From the NCBI RefSeq assembly GCF_013033355.1, contig NZ_WQDY01000001.1, positions 124,001-188,000 on the forward strand: DNA of 64,000 nt, written 5' to 3'. Under the pieces are notes generated by a model that was not told the origin of the DNA, made no database searches, and saw nothing but the letters and a program-made list of their open reading frames with translations. The position numbers were made by a program, and so were the translations under genes. How positions within the stretch are numbered: position 1 is the first letter of the stretch; every line of letters begins with the position of its first letter. The DNA is from Ruegeria lacuscaerulensis. Its GTDB lineage: Bacteria; Pseudomonadota; Alphaproteobacteria; Rhodobacterales; Rhodobacteraceae. Below are positions 8,902 to 15,505 of this stretch, piece by piece.

Positions 8902-8916
8902 GTTCACGAATTGTTC
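8902..8916. promoter_or_regulatory. LexA (SOS) box, GTTC-N7-GTTC
   Basis: GTTC at 8902-8905 and GTTC at 8913-8916 are separated by exactly seven bases. The direct repeat GTTC-N7-GTTC is the established LexA box of alphaproteobacteria. It ends 11 bp before the mmcB start. mmcB is an SOS gene in Caulobacter, which supports the call. Confidence 0.82.
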
Positions 8917-8927
8917 ACATTTTCCCA

Positions 8928-9359
8928 ATGACATTGGATCTACAACCCGGCCAGAAGCTAGCACGCGGCGTGGCGCGTCATCTCAGCGCGCACGGTTTTG
9001 TTTCTGTTGAGGAATTCGTGCCGGCGCGCGGGTTGCGTGTGGACGTTATGGGGTTGGGCCCCAAGGGTGAATTGTGGGTAGTGGAATGCAAATCCAGCCG
9101 AGCCGATTACCAATCGGATTCCAAGTGGCAGGGCTATTTGGAGTGGTGTGATCGGTTTTTCTGGGCCGTGGATACAGATTTTCCGACCGAGCTGTTGCCG
9201 CCTGAGACGGGGCTAATTATCGCCGATGCCTACGATGCTGAAATAGTTCGAATGGCACCCGAGGATAAACTGGCACCAGCACGTCGCAAAAAGATGATCC
9301 AGAAATTCGCCACAGATGCGGCCCGGAGACTACACGCGTTGCGCGATCCAAGGCTTTGA
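8928..9359 (+). CDS. mmcB: MmcB-family DNA repair protein
   Basis: 143 aa. MmcB proteins are alphaproteobacterial, have a PD-(D/E)xK nuclease-like fold and are needed for mitomycin C resistance in Caulobacter, where the gene is LexA-controlled. Visible nuclease-like core: GLRVDVMGL (D), ELWVVECKSSRADYQSD (E-x-K) and YLEWCDRFFWAVD. The ATG at 8928 is chosen because it lies right after the LexA box and the conserved protein begins there; the open frame runs back to 8340, but that is the complement of the ArsR/AHSA1 genes. There is no strong ribosome site. It is divergent from the ArsR gene over 114 bp and ends 4 bp from a convergent small gene. Confidence 0.88.
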   Translation: MTLDLQPGQKLARGVARHLSAHGFVSVEEFVPARGLRVDVMGLGPKGELWVVECKSSRADYQSDSKWQGYLEWCDRFFWAVDTDFPTELLPPETGLIIADAYDAEIVRMAPEDKLAPARRKKMIQKFATDAARRLHALRDPRL

Positions 9360-9363
9360 TACT

Positions 9364-9552
9364 TCAGCCTTTAACAGCCCGAGCAGCCTGAGCAGCAGCA
9401 CGGATTTCTTCCGCAATTTCTTCGGCTTCGTCCGGTTCAAAGTCCATCGGAATCTCGACGCCATCCGCCTCAATGAACAGGCGTACCATACCTCGATCGG
9501 TTGGGCCGATCTGCAGATTTGCCTGAATGTCACGTTCGGTGTTGATGCTCAT
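9364..9552 (-). CDS. Small acidic conserved protein (DUF6324-like)
   Basis: 62 aa: acidic, with NLQIGPTDRGMVRLFIEADGVEIPMDFEPDEAEEIAEEIRAAAQAAR, that is, a short beta section followed by an amphipathic acidic helix. I recognise it as a small conserved alphaproteobacterial family, which I believe is DUF6324. GGAGG (GGAGGCGCAAATG on the coding strand) precedes the start. It is convergent with mmcB with a 4-bp gap. Function unknown. Confidence 0.75.
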   Translation of the reverse strand: MSINTERDIQANLQIGPTDRGMVRLFIEADGVEIPMDFEPDEAEEIAEEIRAAAQAARAVKG

Positions 9553-9629
9553 TTGCGCCTCCGGGGATGAGGGTCTGTGCTAGCGCGCAAAGACTTGAGA
9601 ATCAAGACAGAGATGCGCTCAGATACAGT

Positions 9630-10112
9630 ATGAACGATGTAGCAATCAGACTCTTTCGCGCGTCAGATGTGCCTTGGTTGGTAGAGCAGCACGCAATCCT
9701 ATACGAGCGCGATGAAGGGTTCGACAAAAGCTTTGCCCGGTTGGTGCGCAAGATACTTGACGAGTTCGTGGCCAGTCATGATCCCAAATGCGAATGCGGT
9801 TGGGTGGCCGAGCAGGCAGGTGATCGCCTTGGGAGTATTTTTTGTGTCCGGCTAGATGAGGACACAGCGAAACTGCGGCTTTTTTTCCTGGTGCCAAAGG
9901 CGAGGGGGAAGGGGCTTGGCAAACGCTTGTTGCGCACCTGTATGAACCACGCGCGTGCTGTTGGTTTCACGAAGATGTCACTATGGACCCATGAAAGCCA
10001 TAGGGCGGCTTGCGCGCTTTACAAAGCTGAAGGGTGGCATTTGACGGACAGCAAACCAGTGCATTCCTTTGGGGTCGATCTTGTCGAACAAAGCTGGAAA
10101 ATTCGGCTTTAA
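9630..10112 (+). CDS. GNAT-family N-acetyltransferase
   Basis: 160 aa from the ATG at 9630; an upstream in-frame start at 9567 is possible, but the fold begins at MNDVAIRLFRASDV. The acetyl-CoA loop motif A is RLFFLVPKARGKGLGKRLLRTCM (R/Q-x-x-G-x-G/A form), followed by LWTHESHRAACALYKAEGW, the typical beta5-alpha4 section with the conserved Tyr. The layout resembles the acetyltransferases often fused to MarR regulators, here without the MarR part. The substrate cannot be told. The C-terminus is close to tRNA-His. Confidence 0.82.
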   Translation: MNDVAIRLFRASDVPWLVEQHAILYERDEGFDKSFARLVRKILDEFVASHDPKCECGWVAEQAGDRLGSIFCVRLDEDTAKLRLFFLVPKARGKGLGKRLLRTCMNHARAVGFTKMSLWTHESHRAACALYKAEGWHLTDSKPVHSFGVDLVEQSWKIRL

Positions 10113-10159
10113 TCCTCTTGCATTCCCCCGGCGCGTTCGGTAAATCGCCCCTCACGAGT

Positions 10160-10236
10160 GCCGCCTTAGCTCAGTTGGTTAGAGCGCTGGATTGTGGATC
10201 CAGAGGTCCCCTGTTCAAGCCAGGGAGGCGGTACCA
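10160..10236 (+). tRNA. tRNA-His (GTG)
   Basis: Complete cloverleaf: acceptor GCCGCCT (10160-10166) pairing with AGGCGGT (10226-10232) with a G1-U72 pair, D-arm TAGCTCAGTTGGTTAGAGC, anticodon stem CTGGA/TCCAG with loop TTGTGGA (anticodon GTG), T-loop GTTCAAGC, encoded CCA at 10234-10236. The discriminator base is A73 and the genomic base before G1 is T, so the otherwise universal G-1 of tRNA-His is not encoded. This matches the known aberrant tRNA-His of alphaproteobacteria. Confidence 0.97.
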
Positions 10237-10298
10237 TTTACTCGAAAAACGCGAATAAAGAAACGCACAGGGCAGAGCCGTGCGCGTGTTGTGTTGCG

Positions 10299-10324
10299 AA
10301 AAGGTGCGCCGGGGTCAGCGCACC
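10299..10324 (-). terminator. Intrinsic terminator of the amino acid ABC operon
   Basis: On the minus strand GGTGCGC, an 8-nt loop and GCGCACC are followed by TTTT (stem 10303-10309 with 10318-10324). The TGA stop of the last permease gene (10315-10317) sits inside the loop, so the terminator overlaps the end of the gene. Confidence 0.55.
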
Positions 10325-11121
10325 AGATTCAGCCTCAGTTTCATTTTACTGCGTTTGGCAACCGGCAGATGCCGGTTCAGACGCTTGTTGACCATTCCAA
10401 ATCCCCAGATCACGGCCAGAGTCAGCAAGATGAAATAAAAGGCCAGAATCGGGTAGGGGACAAACGGATTGAAAGTCTTGTCCGCGAAATATCCCGCGTA
10501 ATACAGAGCGTCCCCGCGCTGCTGCCAGACCGGGAAGGCCGAGAAGAAGACCAGCGTGGTTGCGTGGAACAGAAAAATCGCCTCGTTGGTGTAGGCAGGC
10601 CAAGCCAGCCGCAGCATGGTGGGCCAGATGATGCGGCGGAACCGTGGCCAGCCGGTCATGCCATAGGCGTCTGCGGCCTCGATATCGCCCTTGGGGATCG
10701 AACGTAGCGCGCCATAGAAGATCTCGCCCGAATAGGCTGCCGTGTTGCAGAACAGCACGATCAGCGCGCCCAACCAAGCGGATGTCAGGGCGTCAAGGAA
10801 GGGAAAATTCTGTTTGAGGGAGAGGAAGAAGAAATAGGCAAAGAAAAACTGGATAAACAGTGGCGAGCCTCGGAAAAGGAAGATGAACCATTCCGAAGGT
10901 TTGCGCAGCCATTTCTTTGTCGACGCTTTTCCCATGGCCAGTGCAGTGGCCAGAAAGAACCCGGTGATCAGCGCCATGATGCCGAAATAGATATTCCAGA
11001 TCATGCCCGAGCCGATCAGGGTGAAATGTTCGCATAGCGTGAAACCATCGCGTGGCAGCAACCGCTCACCAATCCCGATCGAACGCAGGCCGTAATCCTG
11101 AATAGTCTGAAGACAACTCAT
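10315..11121 (-). CDS. Polar amino acid ABC transporter permease (HisM-like)
   Basis: 268 aa integral membrane protein with about five hydrophobic segments: near 40-63 (IWNIYFGIMALITGFFLATAL), 80-105 (WFIFLFRGSPLFIQFFFAYFFF), 115-135, 180-200 and 230-250. The EAA loop that docks the ATPase is AYSGEIFYGALRSIPKGDIEAADAYGMTGWPRFRRIIWPTML around residues 130-172. It is the second permease of the operon and overlaps the first by 4 nt (ATG at 11121, stop of the first at 11118-11120). The set is ATPase, binding protein, permease, permease. Substrate: a polar or basic amino acid or opine by family; not resolvable further. Confidence 0.9.
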   Translation of the reverse strand: MSCLQTIQDYGLRSIGIGERLLPRDGFTLCEHFTLIGSGMIWNIYFGIMALITGFFLATALAMGKASTKKWLRKPSEWFIFLFRGSPLFIQFFFAYFFFLSLKQNFPFLDALTSAWLGALIVLFCNTAAYSGEIFYGALRSIPKGDIEAADAYGMTGWPRFRRIIWPTMLRLAWPAYTNEAIFLFHATTLVFFSAFPVWQQRGDALYYAGYFADKTFNPFVPYPILAFYFILLTLAVIWGFGMVNKRLNRHLPVAKRSKMKLRLNLVR

Positions 11122-12005
11122 GCCGTCGTCTCCTTACGCAGCAACTCTCCGCCTGAGGTGGCCTGACCGTGCGACAGTCGGCGCATCAGGCGTTCCAGGC
11201 CAATCTCGGACACACGGGTCATTCCAAGGTAGAACACCAGCAGAGCAAGGAAGTACCACATACGCCAGTCACCATGGGGGTATTGGGTGAATTTCGGGTT
11301 CTTGATCGCGCCCAGCTCACGTGCCCAGTACACGATATCTTCGATGCCTAGCAGGAACAGAAGCGGCGTGGCCTTTATCAACACCATCCAAAGGTTGGAT
11401 AAGCCGGGCAGGGCATAGACCCACATCTGAGGAACCAGAACGCGCCAAAAGGTCTGGCGATTTGTCATGCCATAAGCTGCGGCCGTCTCTAGTTGTGCAT
11501 GGGGAACCGCGCGCATACCGCCAAACAAGACGTTCGCTGCAAAGGCACCAAAAACGATCGAAAAGGTAATAACGGCCAGAAAGAACCCATAGGTTTCGTG
11601 GACCCATTCAGGGGATGTGCCCAGCGGCAATTTCGCAGCCTGACAGACGATAAAATCATTGCCTTGCCTAACCGGGTCCGTCCATTCGGGGCACAGAACT
11701 TTGTGTCGCGTCCATTCGAACGCCTGATCCAAAGCGATTACGAAGAACATGAAAAAGGCAATGTCAGGGACACCGCGCACGACGGCGATATAGCCTTTGC
11801 CAAGCCATGCCAGCGGCAAAAAATGAGATCGGGCCGCCATCGCTCCAAGAAAGCCGAACCCCAATGCCACAGGCGCGGTGATTGCCAGCAGCAGCAGAAC
11901 CTTGAAGAAGGACAGGTAGAACAGCCAATGGACACCGTTGGTCAGGTAACAGGAGAACCAACGGACCGTGCCGAGCGTTTCGGGATCAGTGCAGAACGAG
12001 AAAAT
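11118..12005 (-). CDS. Polar amino acid ABC transporter permease (HisQ-like), probable ATT start
   Basis: 295 aa if translation begins at ATT at 12005. The first GTG in frame, at 11870, would cut off the first membrane helix (FKVLLLLAITAPVALGFGFLGAM); no ATG, GTG or TTG lies in frame between 11873 and the stop at 12078-12080. The ATT has AAAGAGG six bases upstream, and the protein from there (FSFCTDPETL, then WLFYLSFF) looks like the normal N-terminus of this permease type. The EAA loop is ANVLFGGMRAVPHAQLETAAAYGMTNRQTFWRVLVP. It forms the membrane heterodimer with the following permease. The start assignment is inference; the gene itself is sure. Confidence 0.85.
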   Translation of the reverse strand: MFSFCTDPETLGTVRWFSCYLTNGVHWLFYLSFFKVLLLLAITAPVALGFGFLGAMAARSHFLPLAWLGKGYIAVVRGVPDIAFFMFFVIALDQAFEWTRHKVLCPEWTDPVRQGNDFIVCQAAKLPLGTSPEWVHETYGFFLAVITFSIVFGAFAANVLFGGMRAVPHAQLETAAAYGMTNRQTFWRVLVPQMWVYALPGLSNLWMVLIKATPLLFLLGIEDIVYWARELGAIKNPKFTQYPHGDWRMWYFLALLVFYLGMTRVSEIGLERLMRRLSHGQATSGGELLRKETTA

Positions 12006-12030
12006 GGCGGGCCTCTTTGACTTGCAAGGG

Positions 12031-12070
12031 CTCAGATGCGGCGCGCCCTGTGATCGGGCGCTCCGCTGAG
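12031..12070 (-). promoter_or_regulatory. Intercistronic stem-loop after the binding-protein gene
   Basis: Between the binding-protein stop (12078) and the permease start (12005) there is a hairpin: inner stem GCGCCC (12043-12048) with GGGCGC (12056-12061), extended by CTCAG (12031-12035) with CTGAG (12066-12070). There is no U-run. Such hairpins commonly protect the binding-protein mRNA so that it is made in excess over the permeases (inference). Confidence 0.55.
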
Positions 12071-12077
12071 GTTTGGA

Positions 12078-12791
12078 TTAGAAGGTCGAAGACACTTCCC
12101 ATTTGGTGATAAGCGCGTTCAGGCTGCCGTCATCCTTCATGGATTGGATCGCCGTGTTGAACTTTTCTTTCAGCTCACCGTCGGATTCGCGGATGCCCAT
12201 ACCGACACCGCCGCCCAGCGGCACTTCGTCACCAACGAATACCATGCCCGAGCCGTCTTCGGTGAAGGGCGCCAGGAAGGATTTATCCGCCAGGACTGCA
12301 TCCGCCTCACCGTTCTGAACGGCTGCGATTGTTTCTTCGGGGCTGGCGAATTCGACCAGAGTCGCGCCGGAATCGGCGACATAGCCCGCCTGAATGGTGC
12401 CGGTCTGCGCAGCGATCACACCACCGGCAAGATCAACGCCATCGGACATCGCAACATAAGCAGACGGATCCGGCGGCGTGTAGTTTTGGGTGAAATCGAT
12501 GACTTCGTCACGTTCGTCGGTGATCGACATACCGGCGATGATGGCATCGTAGTTGCCCGACACCAGGTTCGGAATGATCGAATCCCAATCGTTCTTGACC
12601 CATTCACATTCCAGGTTGGCGCGTTTGCACAGCTCGTCGCCCAGCTCACGCTCAAACCCGTCGATTTCGCCTGCATCGTTGACGAAGTTCCACGGAGCAT
12701 AGGCGCCTTCCGTGCCAAGACGGACGGTATCCGCCATTGCCATACCAGCGCCGAGCGCCAGGGCTGCTGTGGTCAGAATCAGTTTTTTCAT
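12078..12791 (-). CDS. Periplasmic polar amino acid-binding protein (SBP family 3)
   Basis: 237 aa. Sec signal MKKLILTTAALALGAGMAMA with cleavage before DTVRLG. The mature part is a family 3 solute-binding protein: VRLGTEGAYAPWNFVNDAGEIDGFERELGDELCKRANLECEWV, then DWDSIIPNLVSGNYDAIIAGMSITDERDEVIDFTQNY, the usual ligand-binding strand and signature. It is slightly short for the family (about 250). It lies second in the operon, 32 bp after the ATPase gene, and is followed by a hairpin. Lys/Arg/Orn/His-type ligands are usual for this subfamily; the exact ligand is not resolved. Confidence 0.93.
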   Translation of the reverse strand: MKKLILTTAALALGAGMAMADTVRLGTEGAYAPWNFVNDAGEIDGFERELGDELCKRANLECEWVKNDWDSIIPNLVSGNYDAIIAGMSITDERDEVIDFTQNYTPPDPSAYVAMSDGVDLAGGVIAAQTGTIQAGYVADSGATLVEFASPEETIAAVQNGEADAVLADKSFLAPFTEDGSGMVFVGDEVPLGGGVGMGIRESDGELKEKFNTAIQSMKDDGSLNALITKWEVSSTF

Positions 12792-12823
12792 TGGTTACTC
12801 CCCAGTTTGGTCCTGTCCGTTTA

Positions 12824-13600
12824 TTAGGCCGCCTGTGTGGCGGATAGAAAGCCCTGAAGCCTCTTGGATTCAGGGGTGGTGAAGATGTCCTCCGGCAGAC
12901 CTTCTTCTTCGATGAGGCCCTGATGCAGAAAGACGACATGGCTTGAGATATCAGCCGCCATCTTCATGTCGTGGGTCACAATGATCATAGTACGCCCCTC
13001 GGCGGCCAGATCCTTGATCACCTTAATTACTTCTTGCTCCAACTCGGGGTCCAGCGCCGATGTCGGTTCGTCAAACAACAGGGCTTCAGGCTCCATGCAT
13101 AGCCCGCGCGCGATAGCAGCGCGCTGTTGTTGGCCGCCAGAAAGCTGGGCCGGGTAGACGTCGCACTTGTCGCCAATGCCCACTTTTTCCAGATACTTGC
13201 GGGCGCTGTCCTCAACCTCGGCCTTGTCACGCCCCAAAACGGTAACAGGGGCTTCCATCACGTTTTGCAGAATGGTCATGTGAGACCACAGGTTGAACTG
13301 CTGGAAAACCATCGACAGGTTCGTGCGGATACGCAGAACCTGCTTAGGGTCTGCGGGTCGGCGGTGATGGTCGCTACCTGTCCAGCGCACGGGTTCGCCC
13401 TTGAACAGAATCTCACCCTGCTGACTGTCTTCCAACAGGTTGCAGCAGCGCAGCAAAGTGGACTTCCCGGACCCGGACGAACCGATAAGCGATACGACGT
13501 CGCCCCGTCTTGCCGTAATATCCACCCCTTTCAGCACCTCAAGATTGCCGAAACTCTTGTGTAGGTTTTTGATCTCGATGACCGGAGTGGAATCTGTCAC
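12824..13600 (-). CDS. Polar amino acid ABC transporter ATP-binding protein (HisP/GlnQ-like)
   Basis: 258 aa. Walker A GSSGSGKST around residues 39-47, Q-loop MVFQQFNLWSH, signature LSGGQQQR, Walker B ALLFDEPTSALD, switch His in IIVTHDM. The insert EPVRWTGSDHHRRPADPKQVLRIR between Walker A and the Q-loop is typical of the HisP group. It is the first gene of the minus-strand operon; a 21-bp palindrome lies 100 bp upstream of its start and may be the operator. Confidence 0.95.
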   Translation of the reverse strand: MTDSTPVIEIKNLHKSFGNLEVLKGVDITARRGDVVSLIGSSGSGKSTLLRCCNLLEDSQQGEILFKGEPVRWTGSDHHRRPADPKQVLRIRTNLSMVFQQFNLWSHMTILQNVMEAPVTVLGRDKAEVEDSARKYLEKVGIGDKCDVYPAQLSGGQQQRAAIARGLCMEPEALLFDEPTSALDPELEQEVIKVIKDLAAEGRTMIIVTHDMKMAADISSHVVFLHQGLIEEEGLPEDIFTTPESKRLQGFLSATQAA

Positions 13601-13699
13601 GGGCGACCTGAGTGTTGTTGGTGTTGGTGCGGTACTAGGGCTTAAATTTCAGCTCAATGCAATGCGCAAATGACACGATTGGGGGGCGAAACCGTCAAA

Positions 13700-13720
13700 T
13701 TGACCAGACGTTCTGGTCAA
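13700..13720. promoter_or_regulatory. 21-bp perfect palindrome, candidate operator of the ABC operon
   Basis: TTGACCAGA (13700-13708), spacer CGT, TCTGGTCAA (13712-13720): two perfect 9-bp arms. It lies in the 125-bp gap between the end of the PhnD-like gene and the start of the ABC ATPase gene, on the promoter side of the operon. The symmetry suits a dimeric TetR- or GntR-type regulator. No regulator gene is adjacent. Confidence 0.55.
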
Positions 13721-13725
13721 ATCGG

Positions 13726-14478
13726 TCAGGGAATAAGCTGCTTGACCATGTTCGGAGAGGGGTTTGGAATAGCAAGATAGTCTTGCGCAGGTATCGTGAT
13801 CAGGTCCAGCAGATGCAGAGCATTGCGGTCGCGGGGCGGCAGAGCGTTGATTGCGTGTCGAACGGCATTGGCCACAGCGGTCGCGTCCTGTGTGCCCGAG
13901 GTGACATAGGGCAAGGCAGGGGTTGGTTCTGTCGCGTCGACATCGCGCAGTTCCGTTCCCAGTTTTGTATGTTCTTTCAGCATCAACCACGTGAGCGCAT
14001 CCAGTGCCGCAAAATCGGCTTCGCCTTCAGCCACAGCGCGGGCCGACATGGCGTGAGATCCGGTTTCCAGACCGGACAGAGGACACAATCCCATTTTTTC
14101 AAGATGAACCAAGGGGCCTGCCCAACCGGACTGAGACGTCGTCTCGTTATAGGCAAAGGTACCTCGGGAAAGGTCAGCAAGCCCGCGTGAATCCCGTGCG
14201 CGTGCCACAAATACCGATCGATAATGACCCGGTGGACAGCCAGACAGACCATAATCGGGCGTACCAACCAACTGAACGTGACCATATAGCCGCGTGCGAA
14301 AAGGCATACCGCAGGCCTGCGCGAACAACAAGTCAGGGTTTAGCCAGATATCCCAGGGTTCCGCATCGCGCGTAAGTTCAACCGGGCCGTAACCCAAAGC
14401 TGAGCGAATCAACGACCAGTAGCGGTCGTTGGCCGGCCGCAGGCTGGGCAAGTCATACATGCCCAGCGCAGCGATCAC
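13726..14478 (-). CDS. PhnD-like substrate-binding-fold protein without signal peptide
   Basis: 250 aa, GTG start overlapping the preceding TerB-like stop (GTGA). It resembles PhnD/phosphite-phosphonate binding proteins: LGMYDLPSLRPANDRYWSLIRSALG opening, FAQACGMPFRTRLYGHVQLVGTPDYGLSGCPPGHYRSVFVARA, RGTFAYNETTSQSGWAGPLVHLEKMG (hinge and Ser-rich ligand loop), FAALDALTWLML. There is no signal peptide or lipobox, and no phn permease or ATPase gene nearby, so it is either cytosolic or its leader is elsewhere. Neighbours are two TerB-domain genes. The role is unknown; a cytoplasmic ligand sensor is one guess. Confidence 0.72.
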   Translation of the reverse strand: MIAALGMYDLPSLRPANDRYWSLIRSALGYGPVELTRDAEPWDIWLNPDLLFAQACGMPFRTRLYGHVQLVGTPDYGLSGCPPGHYRSVFVARARDSRGLADLSRGTFAYNETTSQSGWAGPLVHLEKMGLCPLSGLETGSHAMSARAVAEGEADFAALDALTWLMLKEHTKLGTELRDVDATEPTPALPYVTSGTQDATAVANAVRHAINALPPRDRNALHLLDLITIPAQDYLAIPNPSPNMVKQLIP

Positions 14479-14912
14479 GACTTAGCGGCCTTCTGTCGGG
14501 CCAGTGCCGAGTCTACGTCACTGACGCCCAAAAGACTTACCACGAGCCGTAAGAGTGAATCTTCTTCACCCGTCCGGTGTCCATCCGCCAAAGCAACCGA
14601 CCACAGGGCCTGAACGACCGCGAGCCGTTCATCATAGGCAACCGCTTCTTTAATGGCACGTGTAAAACGCACAGTGTCCGGTGCCTCGGCTTCAAGATCT
14701 TCGGCACGGGCGCGCAAACCGGCGGCCTCGAAAGGGGACAGGCCATAGCGTTCCATGGATATCCGGTCGATGCGGGACATCTCGCTATCGGCATAGTCAT
14801 TGTCAGAACGTGCGATCCGCACCAAAAGGGCCGTAAGCGCCAGGCGCGCATCATGATCGGGCAGCGGATCGGGCTGCGGGTTTGTCAGGCGGGACAGAAA
14901 ATCACTAAACAT
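14475..14912 (-). CDS. TerB-family protein (second of pair)
   Basis: 145 aa, all-helical, acidic. It matches the TerB/DjlA N-terminal type: LALTALLVRIARSDNDYADSEMSRIDRISMERYGLSPFEA at the N-terminus and DERLAVVQALWSVALADGHRTGEEDSLLRLVVSLLGVS at the C-terminus, with the acidic ADG-x-E segment that in TerB binds metal. TerB-like proteins are linked to tellurite resistance or stress; a stand-alone pair like this has no assigned function. It lies 20 bp after its paralogue and overlaps the next gene by 4 nt. Confidence 0.83.
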   Translation of the reverse strand: MFSDFLSRLTNPQPDPLPDHDARLALTALLVRIARSDNDYADSEMSRIDRISMERYGLSPFEAAGLRARAEDLEAEAPDTVRFTRAIKEAVAYDERLAVVQALWSVALADGHRTGEEDSLLRLVVSLLGVSDVDSALARQKAAKS

Positions 14913-14932
14913 GCGCCAGATATAAAGCGCCG

Positions 14933-15382
14933 TCAGGTCTCTTCCAAGCGTCTTTGCACGCGGCCACGGGCGGCTTGGCTGTCATTATAGCTTAGACCCA
15001 TCGCAATCCGGGCCTCTTCGACGATTTTCATTTCGCCTTCGTCCGAGCTGCCATCGGCCAAAACGACTTCCCATAGTGCGTCTAAGGCGGCGAGACGTTC
15101 ATGCAGATCGGTGGTCTCACGGATCAGCTTGCCGAATGTGTCCGTCTCAGGAGCGGCGGCGTGCAGTTTCTCGCAGGTTGCGCGAACCTTGGCGGCCTCG
15201 ATCGCGTTGTGCTGATATAACCGCGCCAGAATGCGGTCGATCAGGCTGATTTCTTCCAGCTTATAGTCCCTATCCGCCTGCGCCACGCGCACCATCAGCG
15301 CCCCTAGCGCAAGCTCTGCATCAGGGTCAGGCAAATTGTCGTGTTGTGGCGGTCGGAACGCCAGAAAAAACTTTTTCAACAT
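14933..15382 (-). CDS. TerB-family protein (first of pair)
   Basis: 149 aa, paralogous to the following gene with the same layout: MLKKFFLAFRPP N-terminus, ALGALMVRVAQADRDYKLEEISLIDRILARLY, then HERLAALDALWEVVLADGSSDEGEMKIVEEARIAMGLS. The acidic DxDY and ADGSSDE segments are conserved between the two. It opens a three-gene run (TerB, TerB, PhnD-like) on the minus strand. The tandem copies suggest an old duplication, possibly a heterodimer (inference). Confidence 0.83.
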   Translation of the reverse strand: MLKKFFLAFRPPQHDNLPDPDAELALGALMVRVAQADRDYKLEEISLIDRILARLYQHNAIEAAKVRATCEKLHAAAPETDTFGKLIRETTDLHERLAALDALWEVVLADGSSDEGEMKIVEEARIAMGLSYNDSQAARGRVQRRLEET

Positions 15383-15505
15383 ATCGCGAGGTTATTCCAT
15401 ATTTGGTAGCCCGCCAAGCACGGACTACCTGTCATAGCCATCCGTGATCATCAAACCACCATTGACGATCACAATACGCGAAAAAGCGCCAACAAAACTC
15501 GGTTT

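Noticed and set aside
8340..8927. Long N-terminal extension of the mmcB frame
   Set aside because: It is the complement of the ArsR and AHSA1 genes; conserved MmcB starts at 8928 just after the LexA box.
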